A stretch of DNA of 23,233 nt from Treponema_I sp045597345 (GTDB lineage: Bacteria; Spirochaetota; Spirochaetia; Treponematales; Treponemataceae): positions 1-23,233 of the forward strand of contig JAZLJW010000168.1 of NCBI GenBank assembly GCA_045597345.1, in the 5' to 3' direction. The notes beneath the pieces were generated by a model. It worked only from the letters and a program-made list of their open reading frames with translations, had not been told where the DNA came from and did not search any database. Shown here piece by piece: positions 15,213 to 22,706 of this stretch (position 1 is its first letter; the number at the start of each line of letters is the position of its first letter). Both the position numbers and the translations under genes were made by a program.

Positions 15213-15255
15213 CAGCCGGATCGTTGTTCCATCAAAAGGGACTGTCAGGTTTGGA

Positions 15256-17205
15256 CTACTTCTCTACAGGCTTACAGATAAACCTGATGTCGGTTATATT
15301 GCATGAACCTGGCTCAAGCCCCAGAATCTCGGTCATCTTTTTTACAAATTCAACATCATATTCCTTAAGGTGCGGATCAAAAATCTTGATTATTTCATCC
15401 AGCTCTTCATAGGTACAGATACAGGGATGAAGTTTGGCTTTCAGGTGTTTATGGCTGCCGGTGTTGGCCGAGTATCTTCTTGCATCCTCAACAGGAACAC
15501 TCCGCCACCCTTGCGATGACTGAAAGGCTGTCCACCGGTCATGTTCAACCCGACCAAGATAATCCATCAGAACATCATCAGAAAGTTTTTTCTTTATTTC
15601 TGCCAGTACGGCCTCAGCTGCTCCAATCTCCTCTTCAGTTGCTTCTGAGTAGTCTATTAAATCATATCCAAGCAGATGAAGCTTATATTTAAGATGAATG
15701 CCATTTGCGCGGTTGGATTTTTTATCGATCTCATTGTAATTGAAACTTTCCGTTAATTTCTCTGAAGCAATCGGTGTTCCATCGCCAAACATATACTGGT
15801 AAGCAGTATGACAATTAAGAGCAAGATTAAGCGTTGTATTGTGAACGATATTTTCATAGCAGTAAATTTCATCATCACAACCAAAGGGAACAATGTTGTA
15901 GTTTTCTGATTTGGGCGAATAAATATCCCACCCTTTCAGCGAAATTTTCTCTTTATTGACGGCCGTAAGCTCTGTGGCAGCAATATACTTTTCCCTGCTT
16001 CTGATTTGAACGGTAATAAAAGGCTCTTTCTTATATTCAGAATCGGTTCTGATAAAAAATCTCCGCAGATACAGTGCTGTCTGAATAGCCAGCGAATCAT
16101 CATCAACACATACCGCTGCATATGTAGTGTTTACACAATGTCCCAGAAGAACCTTTTCAAACTCCGGCGACTGTATTGCTGCATCATAAAAAGCCAGCTG
16201 ATAATGCCATTTCGGATTGAAATATTCAGGACATTCATACTGAAGCTGTGTCTGTAACTTTGAAGCATGTTCATCAATCACTGTTACCGAGAACTTGTAT
16301 TCACTACCGAACTGACAGGCCCAGACTGCACTGCGGACTATTTCACGTGCAATGGTATTGGAACCAGCAACCAGAATAGAAATTTCATGGGAATTTCCCA
16401 TGTTTTTGTAGAAAGGTTTGGTAAAAATGAGATTATTAACGATAACCTCGTTTTTATTCAGCAGATATACCAGAAAGCCCTTTTTGTCTGTTGAGTTCAA
16501 AATATCTTCGCTGTCAGTTTCATCTGAAAAAATGTACATTTTCATGTTGCTGAAAGACTGAAGTTCCTTGCTGTTCTTGCAAAGTTCAAGCAGTTTCAAG
16601 CCTGCTGGAACATTTTCAGACTGTTTTTCATTGATGAAGAAATACGAAATCTGTCTGCTGGATTTGAATACGATATTTTCCAGTTCGGTATTCACCACGA
16701 TGAAGTTGTTTTTAATTGCTTCTTCTTTTAAGTCCTCATTCCCATCGTAATTGAAAAAAACAATCAGTGCTTTTGGGTTGTTCTCACAGATACTTTCTGC
16801 CAGCATAAGCGAATGGTCATTCAGTTCGGAAAAATAGTAATTGTCACGGCGTTTCCGGATGGATTTTAAGAACAGTCCCTGAATGATGCTGTCAAAAAAG
16901 CTGAGTATGAATCCACCGCACAGGATGGGGCACAGAATTACGAGCAGGTAATACAGAATCTTAAAGAACAGTGTTTTGTCCTGTACTGCATTCAGAACAT
17001 CACTGAAATCAGAGTTAAGCGTACCTACCTGCAGCGCAGCAAAAGTATTTATCACAACGTTCTCGCCGGATACAAGTTCCATCATAAGGGCAAGACTAAT
17101 TACATCAAAAACTGCTACATATTTTAATACAGCAGCAATATTCCGCCTGTTTTTAGCAATTAACACTGCCAGTACTATATCTGCCAATCCCAAAATGTAT
17201 ATCAT
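15256..17205 (-). CDS. Membrane protein with tandem Rossmann/RCK-like domains and C-terminal RyR domain
   Basis: The 649-residue protein has three predicted membrane segments near the N-terminus (about 2-17, 24-43, 79-108) followed by a basic 'KSIRKRR'. Two Rossmann-like units follow: one from about 121 and one from about 274, where 'ISILVAGSNTIAREIV' and an acidic residue after the next strand ('VTVID', D311) look like a TrkA-N/RCK nucleotide site. 'AAVCVDDDSLAIQTALYLRR' fits the same fold. Residues of about 547-615, with 'GRVEHDRWTAFQSSQGWR' and 'KLHPCICTYEELDE', match the RyR domain. No K+-selectivity TVGYG motif is seen, so an ordinary potassium channel is unlikely. It follows the TIR gene by 15 bases with AGGTG as ribosome-binding site. 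A ligand-gated membrane effector is inferred. Confidence 0.75.
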   Translation of the reverse strand: MIYILGLADIVLAVLIAKNRRNIAAVLKYVAVFDVISLALMMELVSGENVVINTFAALQVGTLNSDFSDVLNAVQDKTLFFKILYYLLVILCPILCGGFILSFFDSIIQGLFLKSIRKRRDNYYFSELNDHSLMLAESICENNPKALIVFFNYDGNEDLKEEAIKNNFIVVNTELENIVFKSSRQISYFFINEKQSENVPAGLKLLELCKNSKELQSFSNMKMYIFSDETDSEDILNSTDKKGFLVYLLNKNEVIVNNLIFTKPFYKNMGNSHEISILVAGSNTIAREIVRSAVWACQFGSEYKFSVTVIDEHASKLQTQLQYECPEYFNPKWHYQLAFYDAAIQSPEFEKVLLGHCVNTTYAAVCVDDDSLAIQTALYLRRFFIRTDSEYKKEPFITVQIRSREKYIAATELTAVNKEKISLKGWDIYSPKSENYNIVPFGCDDEIYCYENIVHNTTLNLALNCHTAYQYMFGDGTPIASEKLTESFNYNEIDKKSNRANGIHLKYKLHLLGYDLIDYSEATEEEIGAAEAVLAEIKKKLSDDVLMDYLGRVEHDRWTAFQSSQGWRSVPVEDARRYSANTGSHKHLKAKLHPCICTYEELDEIIKIFDPHLKEYDVEFVKKMTEILGLEPGSCNITDIRFICKPVEK

Positions 17206-17220
17206 ACTTCACCTGCCTGT

Positions 17221-20200
17221 TTATTTTTCTTCCGGATGGTTTTCTTCCCGTTTGATTTCATTATTCTCAGTATCGTAGTAGATGGTCAGTATACACTGAT
17301 TGTTTTCATCATAGACCTTCTCCCATCGGAAATAGCCATCTTTCTGAAGAACCGGTTCTCCCTGAACGCCATATGATGCTTCTGTTATCTTATTATTCCG
17401 CTCATCATAGGTCGCAATCCACTTATGACGGTTTGCCATATTCAACACCGGTTCATCATTCAAACCAAAGAATGCATACTCAATACAATTGTTTCTTTCA
17501 TCATACGTAGAACGGTTACTTGCATAATTTCGATACAGCATCTTTTGGCCATCTTCTCCGTAATATGTAACAACGAGCAGATTTCCTCTTTCATCGTATT
17601 GAGAACATTTCTTTGCAAAATTTTTACTCATCCGTAATGAACCGTCTTCATGAAAATATGCCAGTTCCGTTACATTACGCGATTTGTCATACAAAGAAAC
17701 GTTATAATCTCCATCTGGATAACATCTTTTTACCGATTTTAAGGTTATGTCATCTTCATAATACGTGAAGAAATAGTGTGAATAGCCGTTTTCATCTGCC
17801 AAAGGTGCATTTTTGGCATCAAATTGTGCTTCTTCTGTTTTTTTGCCGGCTTTGTTGAAACGTTCCAGCAGGACTATACCCTCTGACGAAGTTTTTTTTG
17901 TTTCACACTTATTGCCTTCATCATCGTAACCAGTTTCCCTGATGACATTATTATCCAGATAAATGGCTTCCCTTACTAATTTACCGGAAGAGTTATATTT
18001 CCGTGAAAATCTGCAATATCCATCTACAACGGCATAGGATCCATCTGCATTGTAATGCGCCAGATCGACAATCATATTCTGATCATTATATGCCGTTGTC
18101 TCTTTGGCAAATGTGCTGCGCAGATTTCCGTCAGCATCGTAGAAAGTCCGTTCTATTTCATTATCACGGTTGTCATATTTCCTGCAGACTTTTGCATACC
18201 CACTGCTGCCGCATACCGGTTCACCGGAAACTCCCCAGAACGAAGTTTCAATGAGATTGCCACGGGCGTCATACACTTTTTTTAATTTATGGCCGTTTGC
18301 TGTCAGTACCGGTTCATTATTGAATCCATAATACTGCATTTCAATGACCTGGTCATAATCGTCATATACGGTAACACACCGTGCAAAACCTGATTTAGAA
18401 TTCAGCAGTAACTTTCCGTCAGTTCCATATTGCCGGTTCTCAACAATCAGTCCACGTTTATATGTAAACTCATTATGGGAAAAACCAGATTGTTTTTCTG
18501 TTACTAATTCACCTTGTAATCCTAAATATGAACATCCCAGAAGGTTTCCATACTCATCGTATTCGCCAGTTTCTTTAAAATACCCATTCACATTGATGAT
18601 AGATTCATCATGAATACCAAAATTGGTTAATTCTGTTCTGTTTCCCGCTTTGTCATACTTACACCGGACAATGTGCTGTCCTTCTTTATTCAGAACCGGC
18701 TCTTCTTTAACTCCATAATATGAACGTTCAATGATATTTCCCTGTTCATCATACACTCTGTTTTCTATGGCATAACTGTTTTCATACAGCGTCCGCTGAC
18801 CGTCAGTTCCATAATAACTTATCTGCAGCAGCCGTCCGCGGGAATCATATACTGAACGAATAATGGCACAGCCATGCTTATCTGACCGAAGTTCATCGTC
18901 AGTACCGTAATATCGCCGTTCAATTGGGTTTCCATAATCATCATAAGTAATCCGTACGGTAGATGTACCCGTTCTGGCTAATACCGGCTGTCCCTCAGTA
19001 CCAAAAACAGATATTTCAAGAGGATTACCATTTTTATCCATCTTGAAACACATTTTTGCATACCCGTTTCTGTCGCAGACAGGCTTTCCATCTACCCCAA
19101 AAAAACTACCTTCAAGTCTATATCCCTTTTCATCATAAACCTGTTTTACCGTTGCAACTCCATCTTTTTTGGTCAGAACCGGTTCATCAGAACGTCCTAA
19201 ATAATCCTGCTGAATCATATAGTTTCTTGAATCGTATGCCTGAACCACTGATGCATAACCTTCTGCACAAAGTACCGGTTCATTATTCAAGCCTGAATAG
19301 GTTTGCCTGATGGTATTTCCTTTATCATCAAATGTACTGGAAAAAGATGCAAATCCCTTTTTTGAAAGCACTGGTTCATTCTGTAATCCATAAAATGACA
19401 TCCTGCTGCTGTTTCCGGAGTCATCATACTCAATACAATAAACATGAAAGCCATTTTTGTTGATTACCGGTTGATTATGGATATCAAAATATTCAGCTTT
19501 TACAGTATTTCCATAGTCATCGTAGGTATACTGTATGCTGGAATAACCTTTCCCATTTACTGTGGGATTCCCCTGCATATCAACAAAAGAATCCCTTATT
19601 CTGTTTCCTTTTCTGTTGTATTCGTAGATTCTTCCTGCAACGCCATCTTTTGCACTTACATGCTCCCCTGCTGCATTCAAATACCAGAAACACTGTACCC
19701 GGCCATTTTCATCATTTTTATATTCAATACCATAAATTCCGGCACTGTCACAAACAGGATATATTTCATTGTGATATTTATGATAGCTTTTTTTTGTAAT
19801 GAAGCCTTTTTCATCCCTGACAAGACGGACACTTTTTACTTCTGATTTCTGTTTGAAGGAGCCACCATCATCAAGACCAGAAAGAGAAAAATCGGCATCC
19901 ATGTTCTTGGAATCATCTTCTGTATCAGTAAAATTCATAACACAGAAATTCTTTTTGAATTCAACTACTCTGGATACATTTCCATGTATATCACGTTCTT
20001 CAATTTTAAGAAGACTGCCTTTTTCATCGTAGAAGAAAACCGAATCAATAATCCGGTCCTTCTCTTCTGAATCACTATGAATAATTACTGCCCCGTTACC
20101 GTTTTCATATCGTACTTCATCAAGTAAATCTTCCCGATAGATGAATTTGTAATGCTTTGTGTGCTTCCAGACTTCTTCGGTAAGTTCCCCAATACCAACA

Positions 20201-20925
20201 GGAATGCCATTTACATCTGCATAATCAGAAAAATATTTTTCCTGATGGGCATAATTTTTATAGGCTCCGTAATTCAGACCTAAAAGCCGTGCCTTAAGGG
20301 CATCAAAAACTTCATCCTTTGCCTGTTTTTCTGCCGCAGAAATAGTTTCTTTTTCCTGACCATCTACCAGCAGTGTTTTAAGGGCTGTTCCGGCAATCCC
20401 CAGAGCTTCTTTAGTCTTACCATCATCAGATTTAAGATTCAGGAGTGACGGTGGAAAGCATTCGTTCTGGCTGTGTGGAACACCGTCAATAATAATTGGG
20501 ATTATCAATGAATCGTCGTTATTGTGGTACGCAAGGAACTGTTTAATTTCTTCGTCACACCAGTTGATTCCTTCGTTGTTGGCTTTTGCGTAATTTGGGG
20601 AACAGATAGCAATAAGGAATTTAGAGTTCTGTAATCCAAACTGGATCTGATCCTCTAACGCACCATTTCCAAAATTGTTCTCATCACGAAAAATCTGATC
20701 AAAACGCAGTTTCTTTAATTCCGGGTTATTCTGCTCAATAATCAGCGGTAGTTTATATTTTTTCAGTTCTGATTCAAGATATTTAGCGGGCTCAGCATCT
20801 TTATGGCTGTAGCTGATAAAGGCCAGCCAGTTATAAAAGCTTTGGGCATTTCCCTGTTTTTGTCCGCAGGATAAGCAGAACTTTGCAGTTTCCGGTAATT
20901 CGATTCCACATTTAATACAATTCAT
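17221..20925 (-). CDS. Zinc-ribbon, TIR domain and YD-type repeat protein
   Basis: This 1234-residue protein starts with a zinc ribbon (C3, C6, C17, C20 in 'NCIKCGIELPETAKFCLSCG'). A TIR domain spans about 30-170: 'WLAFISYSHKDAEPAKYLES' (box 1), 'LIAICSPNYAKANNEG', then 'NWCDEEIKQF', where the WCxxE glutamate (E126) is the catalytic residue of NAD-cleaving TIRs. From about residue 434 to the end come about 26 copies of a 32-residue repeat, YDxxGNxIxxxYYGxxxEPVLxxxGYA. There is no signal peptide. TIR domains of this kind hydrolyse NAD+ or make cyclic ADP-ribose signals in bacterial defence. The start at 20925 has AAGGGG 6 bases upstream; an in-frame ATG at 20958 is weaker. It lies between the LRR gene and the RyR gene on the same strand. 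Confidence 0.85.
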   Translation of the reverse strand: MNCIKCGIELPETAKFCLSCGQKQGNAQSFYNWLAFISYSHKDAEPAKYLESELKKYKLPLIIEQNNPELKKLRFDQIFRDENNFGNGALEDQIQFGLQNSKFLIAICSPNYAKANNEGINWCDEEIKQFLAYHNNDDSLIIPIIIDGVPHSQNECFPPSLLNLKSDDGKTKEALGIAGTALKTLLVDGQEKETISAAEKQAKDEVFDALKARLLGLNYGAYKNYAHQEKYFSDYADVNGIPVGIGELTEEVWKHTKHYKFIYREDLLDEVRYENGNGAVIIHSDSEEKDRIIDSVFFYDEKGSLLKIEERDIHGNVSRVVEFKKNFCVMNFTDTEDDSKNMDADFSLSGLDDGGSFKQKSEVKSVRLVRDEKGFITKKSYHKYHNEIYPVCDSAGIYGIEYKNDENGRVQCFWYLNAAGEHVSAKDGVAGRIYEYNRKGNRIRDSFVDMQGNPTVNGKGYSSIQYTYDDYGNTVKAEYFDIHNQPVINKNGFHVYCIEYDDSGNSSRMSFYGLQNEPVLSKKGFASFSSTFDDKGNTIRQTYSGLNNEPVLCAEGYASVVQAYDSRNYMIQQDYLGRSDEPVLTKKDGVATVKQVYDEKGYRLEGSFFGVDGKPVCDRNGYAKMCFKMDKNGNPLEISVFGTEGQPVLARTGTSTVRITYDDYGNPIERRYYGTDDELRSDKHGCAIIRSVYDSRGRLLQISYYGTDGQRTLYENSYAIENRVYDEQGNIIERSYYGVKEEPVLNKEGQHIVRCKYDKAGNRTELTNFGIHDESIINVNGYFKETGEYDEYGNLLGCSYLGLQGELVTEKQSGFSHNEFTYKRGLIVENRQYGTDGKLLLNSKSGFARCVTVYDDYDQVIEMQYYGFNNEPVLTANGHKLKKVYDARGNLIETSFWGVSGEPVCGSSGYAKVCRKYDNRDNEIERTFYDADGNLRSTFAKETTAYNDQNMIVDLAHYNADGSYAVVDGYCRFSRKYNSSGKLVREAIYLDNNVIRETGYDDEGNKCETKKTSSEGIVLLERFNKAGKKTEEAQFDAKNAPLADENGYSHYFFTYYEDDITLKSVKRCYPDGDYNVSLYDKSRNVTELAYFHEDGSLRMSKNFAKKCSQYDERGNLLVVTYYGEDGQKMLYRNYASNRSTYDERNNCIEYAFFGLNDEPVLNMANRHKWIATYDERNNKITEASYGVQGEPVLQKDGYFRWEKVYDENNQCILTIYYDTENNEIKREENHPEEK
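17224..19626 (-). repeat. Protein-repeat region of the TIR gene (about 26 units of about 96 bp)
   Basis: The TIR protein's 32-residue unit repeats across about 2.4 kb. DNA copies differ well beyond synonymous changes, but 'accggttc' (encoding EPV) and 'tcatc(g/a)ta' (encoding YD) recur at the same phase. Units near residues 475-640 and 860-960 are closest to consensus; those at 965-1110 are shortened or degenerate. Two poor copies precede the array at about residues 297 and 370. The pattern fits an old array still under selection at the protein level, unlike the young LRR repeats next door. Confidence 0.8.
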
Positions 20926-20977
20926 TTTAGTCCCCTTGTCTGTATTTATCTGCTCCATATTTCAAGACTTTTGCAAG

Positions 20978-22405
20978 CTACATAGTTTTATCTTCTTTAT
21001 CGTTGTAGATTTCCCATTCAAAAGATTCGACATTCTTTTTGAGAGTTTTGACCAAATTTTCAACGGTAACGTTTTCGCCTTCAGAACGGACTTCATCAAA
21101 AGCAGTTTGAATTTCTGAAAGCTTTTTCAGAGCAGTTTTTTCTGGAACTGTAATTTTTGCGTATTTTGGCTTGTTTTCAGAAGACAATTCTTTTGTAAAA
21201 ATCGTAACTTCGATATTTTTCCCGACTTTTTCGATTTTCTGCTCTTTTCCAATGCCTTCACAATATGCAAGAAGAAGTCCTTGTGTTCTAACTGCTTTTA
21301 TTTGTTTGATTTTTGCCTGTTTTGCCTGTTCCAGTTTTTTGTACAGTTTTTTTAGTTTTGCATTCTTTTTTATTGCTTTTTCTGTCAAAGATCTTTCTGG
21401 AGCATACAGTTCAACATCTGGACAACCATCAAAAATCTGTCCAGTCAATTTTTCAATATTTCCACCAAAATGAACTTCTTTGAGATTTTCACAACCTTCG
21501 AACGCTCTTTCTCCAATAGTTGTAACGCTATCTGGAATGACAACATTCTGCAAGTTTTTACAATGATAGAACGCATCTGATCCAATCTCTGTTACACCTT
21601 CGGGAATTACAATTTCTTGCTTGGAAACATTTGTCCAATACAAAACTGTCTTTTCATCATTTGAAAGGAAACATCCATTTTTTATTTTGAAAAGTGTATG
21701 TTCATAGTTTTCGATTTTACAATCTTTGAACGCCTCATATCCAATCTCAGTTACACTTTCTGGAATTGTTACGTTCTGCAAGTTTTTACAACCATAGAAC
21801 GCATATTCTCCAATCGTTGTTACACTTGATGGAATTACAACATTCTGCAAGTTTTCACAAAAAGAGAACGCCTTTTCTCCAATCTCTGTTACTCCTTCGG
21901 GAATGGCAACGCTCTGCAAGTTTTTACAACCATAGAACGCATTTTTTCCAATAGTTGTTACGCTATCTGGAATGGCAACGCTCTGCAAGTTTTCACAACC
22001 ATAGAACGCATTTTTTCCAATAGTTGTTACACCTTCTGGAATGGCAACGCTCTGCAAGTTTTCACAACCATAGAACACACCCCATCCAATTTCTGTTACA
22101 CCTTCTGGAATGGCAACATTCTGCAAGTTTTTACAACCATAGAACGCATATTTTCCAATAGTTGTTACACCTTCGGGAATGACTACGCTCTGCAAGTTTG
22201 TACAATACCTGAACGCCCTTTCTCCAATCGTTGTTACACCTTCGGGAATGGCAACGCTCTGCAAGTTTGTACAACCCTCGAACGCCCTTTCTCCAATCGT
22301 TGTTACACCTTCTTTGATAACGGCTGTTGTGATTTCTTTGTTTTCAACGCCTTCTACTGTTGTCAGGTCGTCAGAATACATGATGCTATCAATTGTCTGT
22401 GACAT
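20978..22405 (-). CDS. BspA-type LRR (LRR_5) protein, no secretion signal
   Basis: This 475-residue protein has about 12 LRR_5 units of 23 residues with the pattern CxNLQSVAIPEGVTTIGxxAFYG between about residues 25 and 325, interrupted once (about 217-247, 'KIKNGCFLSNDEKTVLYW'). A basic, coiled-coil-like segment ('LKKLYKKLEQAKQAKIKQIK') and a C-terminal alpha/beta region ('KYAKITVPEKTALKKL', 'NVTVENLVKTLKKN') follow. BspA-type LRRs are usually surface adhesins, but no signal peptide or anchor is present here, so a cytoplasmic binding role is more likely. GGAG 6 bases before the ATG at 22405 sets the start; an in-frame ATG lies at 22417, directly after the T8 of the leader. It is the first gene of the LRR-TIR-RyR set, 52 bases before the TIR ATG. 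Confidence 0.82.
   Translation of the reverse strand: MSQTIDSIMYSDDLTTVEGVENKEITTAVIKEGVTTIGERAFEGCTNLQSVAIPEGVTTIGERAFRYCTNLQSVVIPEGVTTIGKYAFYGCKNLQNVAIPEGVTEIGWGVFYGCENLQSVAIPEGVTTIGKNAFYGCENLQSVAIPDSVTTIGKNAFYGCKNLQSVAIPEGVTEIGEKAFSFCENLQNVVIPSSVTTIGEYAFYGCKNLQNVTIPESVTEIGYEAFKDCKIENYEHTLFKIKNGCFLSNDEKTVLYWTNVSKQEIVIPEGVTEIGSDAFYHCKNLQNVVIPDSVTTIGERAFEGCENLKEVHFGGNIEKLTGQIFDGCPDVELYAPERSLTEKAIKKNAKLKKLYKKLEQAKQAKIKQIKAVRTQGLLLAYCEGIGKEQKIEKVGKNIEVTIFTKELSSENKPKYAKITVPEKTALKKLSEIQTAFDEVRSEGENVTVENLVKTLKKNVESFEWEIYNDKEDKTM
21481..22316 (-). repeat. Tandem 69-bp LRR repeats
   Basis: The LRR coding repeats are 69 bp long and very alike at DNA level, for example around 21905-22120, where successive units differ at only a few positions. 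They recur with the phrase 'ttctgcaagtttttaca' or 'ctctgcaagttttcaca' at exact 69-base steps. Such similarity points to recent unit duplication or gene conversion. One non-canonical stretch at about 21610-21730 breaks the array. It is coding, not CRISPR. Confidence 0.9.
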
Positions 22406-22417
22406 TGTTTTCTCCAT

Positions 22418-22544
22418 AAAAAAAACAGGGCGTTCACGTTCCCGGCCACCAACCACGGTGAGAAGCTCTGATGGTTTGTGAAAAAAACTCGCTCACTTAG
22501 TGCCTTAAGCGGAGTCATTACTGCTCCGCATGGGAACCGCCCTG
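22418..22544 (-). promoter_or_regulatory. Structured 5' leader with terminator-like closing stem (attenuator or ncRNA candidate)
   Basis: On the minus strand, CAGGGCG (22538-22544) pairs with CGCCCTG (22426-22432), and GTTCCC (22532-22537) pairs with GGGAAC (22438-22443) across a 5-base bulge. Inside lie a GCGGAG/CTCCGC hairpin (22509-22529, 9-base loop) and a less certain AACCA/TGGTT arm (about 22449-22474) with GAG/CTC inside. The closing stem is followed at once by eight T residues (22418-22425), as in an intrinsic terminator, and the ATG at 22415-22417 comes next. I do not recognise a known riboswitch or ribozyme core. It may be an attenuator or a small RNA gene ending here. Confidence 0.6.
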
Positions 22545-22611
22545 CAAATTACTTACAGGAATCCCTTTTAATCTGTTTTCTTTTACTGACAGAGCCAATT
22601 TTATTATGATA

Positions 22612-22639
22612 ATTATAGTGCGAAATATCTAAACGTCAT
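22612..22639 (-). promoter_or_regulatory. Promoter candidate for the LRR-TIR-RyR operon
   Basis: On the minus strand ATGACG (22634-22639) and a perfect TATAAT (22612-22617) are 16 bases apart. Transcription would begin near 22605, giving a leader of about 200 nt that contains the structured element at 22418-22544. The remaining bases between 22545 and 22605 show nothing else notable. Confidence 0.5.
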
Positions 22640-22671
22640 TTGGAAATTTTCCCGATTTTGCATTTTATTTA

Positions 22672-22700
22672 TTATAACCAATTATAAATTCTGCTATACT
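22672..22700 (+). promoter_or_regulatory. Extended -10 promoter of the AAA-ATPase gene with an AT palindrome
   Basis: TGcTATACT (22692-22700) is an extended -10; the ATG at 22707 lies at the expected transcription start, with no ribosome-binding site upstream. TTATAA-CCAA-TTATAA (22672-22687) is an inverted repeat just before the -10, where a repressor could sit; it loosely resembles a PerR/Fur-type site but may be chance in A/T-rich DNA. Confidence 0.45.
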
Positions 22701-22706
22701 ATGGTT

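Noticed and set aside
15213..15255. Terminator between the convergent XDH and RyR genes
   Set aside because: No inverted repeat with a T-tract could be found in these bases.
15256..17205. Ordinary K+ channel or TrkA-type transporter
   Set aside because: No TVGYG-type filter and too few membrane helices; the RyR domain is not part of those families.
21481..22316. CRISPR-like periodic repeats
   Set aside because: The 69-bp periodicity is continuous coding LRR sequence without unique spacers.
22462..22490. Hammerhead-like CTGATG...GAAA on the plus strand
   Set aside because: The core base after CTGATG is G rather than A, stem II cannot form, and no matching cleavage site is seen.
22418..22544. 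Retron msr-msd RNA
   Set aside because: The flanking inverted repeats fit superficially, but no reverse transcriptase is encoded in the window.
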